A stretch of DNA of 64,000 nt. Source: Anaerocolumna chitinilytica (GTDB taxonomy: Bacteria; Bacillota; Clostridia; Lachnospirales; Lachnospiraceae). The notes beneath the pieces were generated by a model. The model was not told where the DNA came from. It saw only the letters and a list, made by a program, of their open reading frames with translations, and searched no databases. This document shows, piece after piece, positions 1-9,100 of the stretch. The stretch's first letter is position 1. Every line of letters starts with the position of its first letter. The stretch is from NCBI RefSeq assembly GCF_014218355.1, contig NZ_AP023368.1, forward strand, positions 1,988,001 to 2,052,000, in the 5' to 3' direction. Position numbers and translations under genes: made by a program.

Positions 1-429
1 CACGGTATTTTAAACAGTTTGGAAGAAATGAAGTTCATATCAGAACATAATGCTTTAGAAGTTCATTGCATTGATTTCATAGAAAAAATGACAGATCCTA
101 ATGTTACAAAACTCTCAAGAGCATTCCGTATGACAAGAGGAGCAATTAGCAAATTAACAAAAAGGCTCATAAAAGCCGGTCTTATAGAGTCATATCAAAA
201 ACCAGAAAACAAAAAAGAAATTTATTATCGAATTACTGAACTTGGAAGGGAGATTTATTTAAAGCATCAAAGTCTGCACCAAGATAGAATTGATAGAGAT
301 ATTCTTTTTTTCAGCCAAATGAATGAGTGTGAAAAGGATACTCTCATCAGAATTTTTGAAAAATTGGATAAACATTTAAAAAACGAATTAGAGAAGAAGG
401 GGATAGAAAATGGGAAGTATTCAGAGTAA
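1..429 (+). CDS. MarR-family transcriptional regulator (5' end outside window)
   Basis: The frame is open from base 1 through residues HGILNSLEEM, so the true start probably lies upstream of the window; a TTG at 19 and an ATG at 28 are the first internal candidates but have no good ribosome binding site. The protein has a winged-helix fold: a recognition-helix region reading MTRGAISKLTKRLIKAGLI followed by a wing with YYRITELG, typical of MarR regulators. The C-terminus is a helical dimerisation segment rich in Lys/Glu. It overlaps the following hydrolase gene by 20 bases, so the two are probably co-transcribed and the regulator may control its own operon. The ligand is unknown. Confidence 0.8.
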   Translation, partial: HGILNSLEEMKFISEHNALEVHCIDFIEKMTDPNVTKLSRAFRMTRGAISKLTKRLIKAGLIESYQKPENKKEIYYRITELGREIYLKHQSLHQDRIDRDILFFSQMNECEKDTLIRIFEKLDKHLKNELEKKGIENGKYSE

Positions 430-1309
430 ACTGCTTAAAACCGCACTTCGAATTGTTCGTCTAAATAAGATGTGGAAATTAACAGGCAATGAACTAAGAA
501 ATTATATTGAGAAAAAACAGCTCTCAGATAGTCATGAACCTCCGAAAGAAATACAGAAGAAATATGATATTAAGATTAATGATTGGAATGGTCATTGTTT
601 TTATGTAATGAAACCTTTAAATGAGATAGGGCATAAACATATTTTTTACCTACATGGAGGTGGATTTGTTTATGAAATTATGAGCCCTCATTGGGAGTTC
701 CTGGGCAAAATGATTGATGAATTGCAGTGCAGCGTAACGGTTCCCATCTATCCGTTAGCACCAAAGCATCAGTATCAGGATGTATTTGAAATGATTCTTC
801 CCATTTATCAGCAGATTATTTCGGAAAAGAAATCAGAGGATGTAGTGATTATGGGTGATTCCGCAGGCGGAGGGTTGAGCCTTTCTTTCGCACAATTGCT
901 GAAAGAAAAAGGTGTGCCCCAACCAGGGAATATTATTCTTATATCACCTACTTTGGATATGACTTTCACGAATACAGAAATACATGAAGTTGAGAAACTT
1001 GACCCGATATTAGCTGTACCTGGAATTAGTGATATCATGAAGTGGTATGCCGGTGATATAGGTACAGAACATTACCTGATCAGTCCTATAAATGGAGATA
1101 TTGAGGGACTAGGTAAAATCAGCTTATTTATAGGTACACATGATATTCTTTACCCTGATACCAAAAGGTTTAAGAAGCTGGCAGAAGAAAAAGGAGTAGA
1201 AATAAACTATTTTGAATATCCATCCATGATTCATATCTGGCCGTTGTTTTTCTTTCCGGAATCAAAAAAAGCAAGAGAACAGATTACAGCGATTATAAGA
1301 AATTCATAA
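410..1309 (+). CDS. alpha/beta-hydrolase (hormone-sensitive-lipase-type esterase)
   Basis: A 299-residue cytoplasmic esterase. The oxyanion-hole motif HGGG is at residues 82-85, the nucleophile elbow GDSAGG at 149-154 (Ser151), and the likely Asp245 (THD) and His275 (MIHIWP) complete the triad. This HGGG plus GDSAGG arrangement defines the bacterial HSL (family IV) esterases, which cleave short-chain esters. The start overlaps the MarR gene, with GAGAAGAAGGGG upstream as ribosome binding site, so expression is probably coupled to it. There is no signal peptide. The natural substrate cannot be read from the sequence. Confidence 0.88.
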   Translation: MGSIQSKLLKTALRIVRLNKMWKLTGNELRNYIEKKQLSDSHEPPKEIQKKYDIKINDWNGHCFYVMKPLNEIGHKHIFYLHGGGFVYEIMSPHWEFLGKMIDELQCSVTVPIYPLAPKHQYQDVFEMILPIYQQIISEKKSEDVVIMGDSAGGGLSLSFAQLLKEKGVPQPGNIILISPTLDMTFTNTEIHEVEKLDPILAVPGISDIMKWYAGDIGTEHYLISPINGDIEGLGKISLFIGTHDILYPDTKRFKKLAEEKGVEINYFEYPSMIHIWPLFFFPESKKAREQITAIIRNS

Positions 1310-1423
1310 AAGACTTAAGAGTACGCGTTTAACCCATTTGAAAGATTTCAGATTGCCTCCTTCTGATATTTGATTTATAATTAAAAGCGTTGCGTTAATC
1401 ACATACGGATAAAGAGGTAAGGA

Positions 1424-2794
1424 ATGGAAAAAAGAAAATGGTTTCAACTGGATAAAAAAGCGGACAAAGAAATAATCTCACTGGCATGGCCCTCTATAAC
1501 GGAGCAGATTCTTGAGATGATGGTGGGTATGGTTTCTACCATTTTTATGGGAAGAATAGGTATATTCGCAGTTGCAGCCGTCGGTATGGTAAATATGCTT
1601 ATGGGATTTATGCAAACTGTTTTTTCGGGTTTATCAATCGGAACAACAGTCATTATAGCAAGAGTGACCGGTGAGGGTAATCACCATGAGGCTAAAAGAG
1701 CCCTTATACAATCCGGGTATATGGCAATTTTAGTCGGAGTACTCCTGGCAGTAATCGGCAGAGTATTTTCACTTCCTTTATTAAACTTATTTTTTGGTAA
1801 AGCAGAGCCGGAAGTTTTTCAAGCCGGTATCAGTTATTTTAATATTGTACTTATTAATCTGCCTTTTCTTGTACTTGATATCATAGTTTCCGGAGCGATG
1901 AGAGGTGCAGGAGATACAAAGACCCCTATGATTATCACCGGAGGCGTGAATATTATCAATATCATATTGAATACGGTATTAATATTCGGAGTGCCCATAC
2001 TTCATATCCCGGCACTTGGCATCGTAGGCTCAGCAATAGCGGTAACGGTATCCAGAATCATTGGTGTGACGGTGAGAGTGCTTGTTCTATACAACTATAA
2101 AAAACTCAAACTTAATCTTAGTCTGAAGGATGACTATTCAATCAAACCAGAGATGATTAAGCGAATTATCAATATCGGTATTCCGGGTTTCATTGAACAA
2201 GCTGTAATGCAAGGCGGTTTCCTTGTACTTCAGATTATCATTGTTCCTCTGGGTACAGTTGCTATGGCAGCATATCAGATCGGGTTAAATATTAATGCAC
2301 TTGCGTTTTTCCCGATTTTCGGTTTTGCAATAGCAAACACAACACTTGTAGGTCAAAGTCTTGGCGAGAAGAATTATGAAAAAGCAGAAACCTATTCCCG
2401 TGAAGGTATGAAGATTACAATGGCGGTGGGCTTTTTTATCGGAATCTTAATGATAATTTTTGCGAAGTACCTGGCTGTTTTATATACCGGTGATCCCCTG
2501 GTAATAAAGGAGTCTATCGGTATTGTCTGTACCTTTGGTGTGATAGAACCTTTATTAGCAATATTGAATTTGTGTTCTGCAACTTTAAAAGCTGCCGGGG
2601 ACATTAAATATGTTATGATTACCTCCTTTGTAGGGCTTTGGACCTTCCGGGTTATCTTATCTTTCGTACTTATTCATTTATTGCATATAGGTTTGACTGC
2701 AGTTATGATTGGTATATTCTTCGATTTTTGTTCCAGATCGATTATGTATCTTACCAGGGTGCATGATGGAAAATGGAAGTATATTAAAGTATAA
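1424..2794 (+). CDS. MATE-family multidrug/sodium antiporter
   Basis: A 456-residue integral membrane protein with about twelve hydrophobic segments in two related halves. MATE-type features include the N-terminal ISLAWPSITEQI stretch, the GAMRGAGDTKTPM loop near the middle of the first half, and the corresponding ATLKAAGDIKY loop in the second half. MATE proteins exchange Na+ or H+ for cationic drugs or metabolites across the cytoplasmic membrane. The start has AGAGGTAAGGA upstream. The following acetyltransferase gene starts 24 bases after the stop, so the two may form an operon. The exported substrate is unknown. Confidence 0.9.
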   Translation: MEKRKWFQLDKKADKEIISLAWPSITEQILEMMVGMVSTIFMGRIGIFAVAAVGMVNMLMGFMQTVFSGLSIGTTVIIARVTGEGNHHEAKRALIQSGYMAILVGVLLAVIGRVFSLPLLNLFFGKAEPEVFQAGISYFNIVLINLPFLVLDIIVSGAMRGAGDTKTPMIITGGVNIINIILNTVLIFGVPILHIPALGIVGSAIAVTVSRIIGVTVRVLVLYNYKKLKLNLSLKDDYSIKPEMIKRIINIGIPGFIEQAVMQGGFLVLQIIIVPLGTVAMAAYQIGLNINALAFFPIFGFAIANTTLVGQSLGEKNYEKAETYSREGMKITMAVGFFIGILMIIFAKYLAVLYTGDPLVIKESIGIVCTFGVIEPLLAILNLCSATLKAAGDIKYVMITSFVGLWTFRVILSFVLIHLLHIGLTAVMIGIFFDFCSRSIMYLTRVHDGKWKYIKV

Positions 2795-2818
2795 TTGATG
2801 TTGTTAAAGGGGGAGAAC

Positions 2819-3289
2819 ATGGATATTCAATTCAAAAAAGGTACGATAGAGAATCTGGATGATTGTATCAAAGCGATGGAACATTCGACACTGAGCAATG
2901 CTTATTTTCAAACGGAAGAAAGCAGAAAAAATGCGGTGATGGAAGGATTAAACAAAGAAACTCTTTACGTTGCGCTATGGGATGGCAAATGTGCCGGGTT
3001 TGCATATTTTATCTTAGAGGGAGCCTTTCATGCTTTTCCTTATCTGCATCTCATTACGATTAATGAGGAATATAGGGGTATGGGGATAGGGAAGAAATTA
3101 ATAGAATTTATTGAAGCTAAGCTGTTTGAGACCAGAGATAAAATATTCTTATTAGTAGGTGACTATAACCCGGGAGCAAAGATTTTTTATGAGAAATTAG
3201 GATATAAACAGGTAGGTACAATTCCAAGTCTTTATCGTAAAGGGATTGATGAATACTTAATGATGAAAGTATCTAAAAGTGATGATTAA
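2819..3289 (+). CDS. GNAT-family N-acetyltransferase
   Basis: About 156 residues. The ATG at 2819 is preferred over an upstream in-frame TTG at 2795 because AAAGGGGGAG lies a few bases before it. The acetyl-CoA binding motif A is visible as RGMGIGKKLIEF, preceded by the beta strand HLITINEEY, and motif B region contains AKIFYEKLGYKQVG. This is the standard single-domain GNAT fold that transfers an acetyl group from acetyl-CoA to an amine. It directly follows the MATE gene and ends before a strong hairpin terminator. The acceptor substrate is unknown. Confidence 0.85.
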   Translation: MDIQFKKGTIENLDDCIKAMEHSTLSNAYFQTEESRKNAVMEGLNKETLYVALWDGKCAGFAYFILEGAFHAFPYLHLITINEEYRGMGIGKKLIEFIEAKLFETRDKIFLLVGDYNPGAKIFYEKLGYKQVGTIPSLYRKGIDEYLMMKVSKSDD

Positions 3290-3319
3290 TTGGGTCAGCA
3301 GTGATGTTTAATCAAGGTT

Positions 3320-3407
3320 AAAGGCATGGGAATTTGTATCGACCTCCAGTTGTTAGATTTTGGTCTAACTTTTCAGGGTCATATTAATTCCCGTGCCTTT
3401 ATTTTTA
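3320..3407 (+). terminator. branched hairpin terminator
   Basis: AAGGCATGGGAATT at 3321 pairs with AATTCCCGTGCCTT ending at 3399 with one G-T pair. A smaller inner hairpin (TTAGA...TCTAA) lies in the loop and ATTTTTAA follows. It sits between the convergent acetyltransferase genes and can serve both strands. Confidence 0.6.
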
Positions 3408-3474
3408 ACCAATTATCATCAAAACAAACAGTTCACTATTCTCAATGTTATTTATCATCTCAATAATTTTAGAT

Positions 3475-3921
3475 TTATGGATGCAGAACAAATTTTTGAT
3501 TAGGATATCCAAATTCTTCTATGTACTCGTCTTCAATAAACCCAAAGCTTTTATATAATGCTCTTGGTGCAATTCCTTTTACATCATTTTCTCTAAAGGT
3601 TGAAACTGTAATATCTATAGTTCTATCTAATTCATTAATTGCCTTTTCAAGCAGTCTTGTTGCTATACCACATCTTCTATAGTTAGGTGAAACACCTAAA
3701 CAACAAATCATATTATACCTTCTTGAAAATAAAAGGACTCCGATTATTTCTGTTCCGTTTTTTACACACAAAGCTTGCTTTTTATCTATAAAACGCAGAA
3801 CCGTTTTTTTATGTTCATCTATTTGCTCTCTTGTTTCTAGTCCTGGAAAATTCCAGCTTATTGCTTCAATGAGTTTCATCCACTCATCTATATCATCGCT
3901 TTTTCCCCATTCTGCCTGCAC
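3475..3921 (-). CDS. GNAT-family N-acetyltransferase
   Basis: A 148-residue protein read on the minus strand. The acetyl-CoA site is seen as CLGVSPNYRRCGIATRLLEKAI, with the typical R-x-x-G-I/A spacing, and the C-terminal half contains ALYKSFGFIEDEY, the usual GNAT motif B. GNAT enzymes acetylate small amines or peptides in the cytoplasm. On its coding strand a GGAGGTG stretch precedes the ATG. It is convergent with the other acetyltransferase at 2819 but not closely similar to it by eye. The substrate is unknown. Confidence 0.85.
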   Translation of the reverse strand: MQAEWGKSDDIDEWMKLIEAISWNFPGLETREQIDEHKKTVLRFIDKKQALCVKNGTEIIGVLLFSRRYNMICCLGVSPNYRRCGIATRLLEKAINELDRTIDITVSTFRENDVKGIAPRALYKSFGFIEDEYIEEFGYPNQKFVLHP

Positions 3922-3993
3922 AAAAACACCTCCATATAAATACTAAATTTATTTATAGAATATCATAGGCAAGGATAAAAATATAGTATATAG

Positions 3994-4497
3994 CTAATCC
4001 TTGGAAGTCAGTTTAAGAATTATCTGCTGATGTTCAGGATACCTCTCAAGCAATTCATTTCTTTTGAATAATTCAAAGTCCCTGAATTCAAACCCAGGTG
4101 ATACCATACATCCAACAAGAGCATATCCATTGTTATTCATAGCAGAACCAAAGATATAATTTTGGGGAACCAATACCTGAGGTTTTTCACCGTGTTTGAT
4201 GTCAAGACCAAGCTGTTCCGTAGTAAGTTCACCTGTGGGGCTAATCATATAAATGGTCAAAGGGGAGCCTGAATGGTAATACCACATTTCATCAGATTTT
4301 AACCGATGGAAATTAGATACTTCCCCATCTCGTAGCAGAAAGTAGATACTTGTCCAGAGCATTCGCGAACCTTCAAAGCTTACGTGTAACCCATTTGCTG
4401 TTATAGTTTCTTCGGAGGTATGAATCTCTTTATAAAACCCTCCTTCCGGATGGGATATCATGTTCAAATTCTTAATAAAGTAATCTGCTGTATGCAT
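3994..4497 (-). CDS. cupin_5 (DUF985) family protein
   Basis: A 167-residue protein with the DUF985/cupin_5 pattern: HPEGGFYKEIHTSE near the N-terminus, SIYFLLRDGEVSNFHRLKSDEMWYYH in the centre, and YALVGCMVSPGFEFRDFELF near the C-terminus. The family is a small single-domain RmlC-like beta barrel; the conserved His and Glu side chains could hold a metal or sugar-like ligand, but members are mostly uncharacterised. An AGGAG ribosome binding site precedes the ATG on the minus strand. It is divergent from the TetR operon at 4654 and is probably a single-gene unit. Confidence 0.82.
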   Translation of the reverse strand: MHTADYFIKNLNMISHPEGGFYKEIHTSEETITANGLHVSFEGSRMLWTSIYFLLRDGEVSNFHRLKSDEMWYYHSGSPLTIYMISPTGELTTEQLGLDIKHGEKPQVLVPQNYIFGSAMNNNGYALVGCMVSPGFEFRDFELFKRNELLERYPEHQQIILKLTSKD

Positions 4498-4579
4498 AGG
4501 ATACTCCTTTCATTTCACTATTATATTATACCCGATTATATTGTTATGTAAAATTAAATCCGGTGAGAATAAATAAATA

Positions 4580-4630
4580 TTGACAAAGCGACACGCGTGT
4601 CTTAAAATGAATGAAGCGACACGAGTGTCG
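4580..4630 (+). promoter_or_regulatory. promoter of the tetR-flavin reductase operon with two palindromic operators
   Basis: TTGACA at 4580-4585 and TAAAAT at 4603-4608 are 17 bases apart. GACACGCGTGTC (4590-4601) fills the spacer and GACACGAGTGTC (4618-4629) lies just after the -10 box. The two dyads differ at one central position and their centres are 28 bases apart. The placement fits repression of the operon by its own first gene product. Confidence 0.75.
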
Positions 4631-4653
4631 TTTTTATGCAAGGAGGAACTGTA

Positions 4654-5226
4654 ATGTCAGAAAAGGGAAATAGTACTAGAAATCATATCATTGATGTATC
4701 AATGGGGTTATTTGCTGAGAAAGGGTATCAAGTAGTTACGATGAAAGATATTTGCGATAGTTGCGCATTAAGCAGAGGAGGATTGTATCGTCATTTTTCT
4801 TCCACCAAAGAAATCTTCATTGCTCTGCTTGATAGAGATATAGATGATGATATAAGGGCTATGAAACAGGCAATCGAGGAAAAGGCACCTGCTAAAACAA
4901 TACTGGAACATTATCTGGAGCATGAGAAAGAGGCGATATTCAGTGAGTATAAAGGATTGTTTTTTGCTACTCATGAATTTGCTTTTGCAGAGCCTGATCA
5001 ACGTGCTTATTTTGATAATAGATTGGCACTTTCAGTTGATTTGCTTTGCCGTTTGTTTCAATATGGTCAGGATACAGGAGAATTTAAACAATTTGATGTA
5101 CCGGCCCTAGCAGCGCATATTATTTACTTTTTTGATGGATTTAAGACCTCCTCCTCTGTTCTGACAGTCACAGAAGAACTGGTAGTTCAGCAGATAAAAA
5201 TATTGAAGGAGATGATAGTAATATGA
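4654..5226 (+). CDS. TetR/AcrR-family transcriptional regulator, probably autoregulatory
   Basis: About 190 residues. The start at ATG 4654 is chosen because AAGGAGG at 4640-4646 precedes it; an ATG at 4636 lies upstream of that site. The N-terminal helix-turn-helix reads [35 protein letters not shown] when split over helices 1-3, the classic TetR_N pattern, and the C-terminal two thirds is a helical ligand-binding domain. Two near-identical dyads overlap its promoter, which suggests autorepression. The stop overlaps the next start (ATGA), so the flavin reductase is translationally coupled and is the likely regulated target. Confidence 0.9.
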   Translation: MSEKGNSTRNHIIDVSMGLFAEKGYQVVTMKDICDSCALSRGGLYRHFSSTKEIFIALLDRDIDDDIRAMKQAIEEKAPAKTILEHYLEHEKEAIFSEYKGLFFATHEFAFAEPDQRAYFDNRLALSVDLLCRLFQYGQDTGEFKQFDVPALAAHIIYFFDGFKTSSSVLTVTEELVVQQIKILKEMIVI

Positions 5227-5900
5227 GAATTACTGCTTTTAACGGAAGTCCTAAGGGAGTTCATAGCAATACAAATGTAATTGTGGAAGCTTTCTTAGAG
5301 GGAGCACGGGAAGCTGGTGCGGAAACTGAAAATATCTTTCTGATTCATAAGAACATTAATCACTGCAGCGGCTGCTTTTCCTGCTGGTTTAAAACGCCAG
5401 GGAAATGTATTTATCAGGATGATATGAACGATTTACTTGAACTTTATAAAAGTTCAGATATTGTTTGTTTTGCTACTCCGGTTTATCTATGGAATATGAC
5501 AGCCTGTCTTAAGAACTTTGCTGACAGGTTAATTCCACTAAAAAACCCGACAGTTGTGGAAACAGACGGTAATTTTGATATGGAGAATAAAATGTTAAAA
5601 TTACCGGATATCGTTGTAATATCAAATTCAGGCTTCCCGGGTGAAAACAATTTTAATACCTTTCATGAAGTAATGAAGACCTCTAATCCGATCTTAGAAT
5701 TGTATCGAAACAATGGTATGTTGCTTCGAATGAATAAAATTGAAATACAAGAAAAGGTGCAAGAATACCTTGGGTTTGTTAAAAAAGCCGGTTATCAGGT
5801 CGCATCAAAGGTTAAGATATCCGCTGAGGTGGCAGCCGGTTTGAACTCAGAGATGTTATCCGTTGAAGAATACGTTAAAGTGATTTCAGGCGGAAAGTAA
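5223..5900 (+). CDS. flavodoxin-fold NAD(P)H-dependent FMN reductase family protein
   Basis: A 225-residue protein starting [20 protein letters not shown], the phosphate-binding loop of the NADPH-dependent FMN reductase/iron-sulfur flavoprotein superfamily, then [21 protein letters not shown] and [21 protein letters not shown]. The CxxCxxC-like cysteines near residue 50 resemble those of archaeal/clostridial iron-sulfur flavoproteins, so a cluster is possible but unproven. It should reduce FMN or a quinone or aromatic compound in the cytoplasm. The ATGA overlap with the TetR gene makes it the second gene of that operon, suggesting induction by the TetR ligand. Confidence 0.85.
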   Translation: MRITAFNGSPKGVHSNTNVIVEAFLEGAREAGAETENIFLIHKNINHCSGCFSCWFKTPGKCIYQDDMNDLLELYKSSDIVCFATPVYLWNMTACLKNFADRLIPLKNPTVVETDGNFDMENKMLKLPDIVVISNSGFPGENNFNTFHEVMKTSNPILELYRNNGMLLRMNKIEIQEKVQEYLGFVKKAGYQVASKVKISAEVAAGLNSEMLSVEEYVKVISGGK

Positions 5901-5958
5901 TAAAAAATAGCCTATTAGTTATAAACTTAGTTTAGAAGGTTCTTTAATTTTGTATAAA

Positions 5959-5988
5959 TTTTATTTATTTAACAAAAAATAAATAAAA
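5959..5988. other. AT-only inverted repeat
   Basis: TTTTATTTATT and AATAAATAAAA form an 11-bp perfect dyad with an 8-base loop, 58 bases after the flavin reductase stop. It may end transcription weakly on either strand. Confidence 0.35.
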
Positions 5989-6038
5989 ATATAAGAAATG
6001 CCTATAATAAAGTATTATGCTTTTTTTATAGAAAAGCG

Positions 6039-6071
6039 GGCAAAATGTCTCACGGAAAATGCCATTTTGCC
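6039..6071 (+). promoter_or_regulatory. leader hairpin before the glucan synthase start
   Basis: GGCAAAATG (6039-6047) and CATTTTGCC (6063-6071) pair perfectly, and the ribosome binding site AAGGAGG follows at 6089-6095. An ATG at 6059 lies in the loop, which argues against it as the start. The hairpin could stabilise or regulate the long mRNA. Confidence 0.4.
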
Positions 6072-6103
6072 TGAAGTATTTCTTAAATAAGGAGGAACTC
6101 CAA

Positions 6104-9100
6104 TTGCTGATCTTGTTGGATGGAATTAGTTTTTATATAAATTCACCGTATTTGAAGGTTATATTATTGCTACTGGTCACACTGATTTGCTTGGTTTTAT
6201 TAATGTTGTATAACCGCTTTAGCCATTTTGGTAAGAAAGTGCATTTTCCGCCCTATTCCCTGGGAGAAGGAGAGAAGCCCGGACCAAGCGAATGGGAGAA
6301 GCAGATGTTAAATCTGGCAGAAAACCACAGTCTGGTCAGACTTACCGGATACAGCTTCGTTCTAAATGATTATAATCAGGTAGCATATAAGAAACTGAAT
6401 AAAATCAGAGACAGAATTTCTGCCTTATCTACGGATATCATATCTTTGATTCCCGCAGCACGCTGGCTTTTTGATAATTTTCAGATGATGTATCGGGAAA
6501 TCAAAAAGGTACGTACCTCGGGAACTAGCTATGCCGTGTTGCCGGTCCTAAAGGGAAAAGAATATCGCAATTTTCCCCGCATCTATATTGTAGCAAAAAA
6601 GATGGTGGCTCTTTCTGGCGGGCATTTAAGTGAAGAAAATATTGCAGTAATGTTAAGGGCTTATCAACAGAAGATATCCCTTACGGATAAAGAAATCTGG
6701 GTATTACCTGAAGTACTGGGCTTTTGTATTCTGGAAGAAATCATTGGTATTGCGGACGAAATCCTTACGATGATTGATGTGAAAGCAAAGGCTGAGAAGT
6801 TTCTACAGCAAAAGCTTGGGGAAAATAAACAGAACACAGCCGATATATCAGAACTTCTTTGTAACTTAGAAGATGACCTGAGGCTTAATTATTCCTTCCA
6901 TGCCCATGTTGTATATATGCTGAAGAATATGTCTTATGATGAAGTATCTATTCAGAAATATCTGGATTATCATTTCGCACCCTTGGAAAGACAGGTGAAA
7001 ACATCCGAAATATTTCTTCAGGAAGGAAAAATGGAAGCCTTCCTTGAGACGAATATCCGGACGTTAATCGTTGGTTTAAGGGATATCAATGAAGTGGATG
7101 AAGAGAAATTTTTTGAGGAGTATTCCTGCCTGGAGAATATTTTGTCACAGGATCCTGATGGTATTTATTCAAAAATGGATCTGGAAGCAAGAGGAATGTA
7201 TCGAGGAATTATTGTAAAGTTATCGTTGCGTTACCGGTTGATGGAAGAAAAGATTGCAAGGGATTGTCTGGAGCTGGCAATTAATGGAAGAGAAGATCTG
7301 CATTGTTCCCATCACGTAGGAGCTTATCTTGTGGGTAAGGGGTATCCCATCTTGAAAGCGAAAGCTTTAGGAAAACCAATTCCTGAAAGTCTTAAGAAAA
7401 AGAGAAACATAAAGGGCAGTATTTATTTTCTTTCTCTGGGCCTTTTTATTGTATTCTTAAGTGCTTGCATTCTCTATGCATCTCGGACACTTGGTAATCT
7501 GAAAGTTACCGGACTAAATGTACTTACCCTTCTGGCTGTTATGCCGCTGCTTATCGGTATTGCCATAGAGATAGTGAATTATATTTTTACTAGAAGAATT
7601 ACTGTTAAGAAGATTCCATCCTTAGACTATATGAAGGAAATACCGGAGGAAGCAAGAACCTTTGTTGTCATGCCGGTTATCATTTCCTCGAAAGAACAAG
7701 GACTGACTTATCTGGAACGGCTTCAGAAACATTATCTGGCTAATCGTCAGCCGAATCTTTATTTTGCACTGCTGTTTGATTTTGAAGATTCTGCTGAACA
7801 GTTCCTTCCGAAGGATCAGATGATTGAGACAGCACTTGCCGCACGTTTGCAGGAACTGAATGAAACTTATCCGTCGGAGCACCAACGCTTTTCAATGTTT
7901 TTTCGATATCGTAAATGGAATGAAGCAGAAAACTGTTACATGGGATGGGAGCGTAAGAGAGGAAAACTGGAGGAGTTTAACTATCTTCTAACGGGAGCAA
8001 AACAAGAGGAGACTTCCTTTTCCTCTATGTATTGTGAGAAAGAAATGCTTACTACCTTCCGTTATGTAATTACATTGGATGCAGACACAAACCTGCTTCG
8101 TGACAACGCTGCAAAGCTGGTTGGTTTGATTAACCATCCTTTAAATAAACCAGTTCTGGATGAGGCAGGACAGAAAGTCAAGGAAGGTTATGTTATCATC
8201 CAGCCGGCTGTAAGAAATCATATAGTTGGGAGAAATGGCAGCAGGTTTACAAAAATCTTCGGCGGAGAATCAGGCCTTGATAACTATGGAACGGTAATAT
8301 CAGATATCTACCAGGATATATTCGGAGAAGGTATCTACACTGGAAAAGGTATCTATGATATAGAAGCTTTTCACAAGCTCCTTTATAAGAAGGTTCCGGA
8401 GAATCGTATTCTCAGCCATGATCTGTTTGAGAGCTGTTATGCCAGAACTGCTTTTTCAAGTGCCGCTAAGACAATGGATACTTTTCCAAACAGTGTGTTA
8501 TCCTTTACCAAAAGGGAACATAGATGGCTGCGCGGAGACTGGCAGATTATGCCCTGGCTGTTTATTAGAAAAACGCCGGATGGAAGAGGCTTGAGCCCCT
8601 TATCAAAGTGGAAGATTTTTGACAACCTGAGACGAAGTTTGGTACCTCTTAGTAAGGTACTGTTTATATTGCTGAATATGGCCTGGATGCCAAGAGCCTA
8701 TTACCTTTGGATCCCCTTTGTTTTCTTTAGTGATATATTTAATTTTATTGTTTTGATCATTGCGGTGATTTCACAGAAATTTATCCGCCCTAATCTTGCT
8801 CTGATTTATAAAGGTTTCCTAAAAGAACTGGCGACGATGTTAGAAAGGACATTTCTGGAGTTCACAATTACTCCTTACCGGGCATTTATTGCAGTGGATG
8901 CGATTGTCAGAACCCTGTACCGACTCTTTGTCAGCAAAAAAAATCTGCTCCGCTGGAACACTGCGGAAGCAGTGGATGCGTCTATTGTCAATACCAGAAA
9001 AGGGTATCTTATTACAATGTGGGCTAATTTTATTCCGGTATTCTTTCTGGTGGTAACATTATTTTTGGGATATCCCTCCCTGGCAGGAATTATCCTGGCT

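Noticed and set aside
1310..1423. Riboswitch or operator before the MATE gene
   Set aside because: I found no convincing stem, terminator or dyad in these 114 bases.
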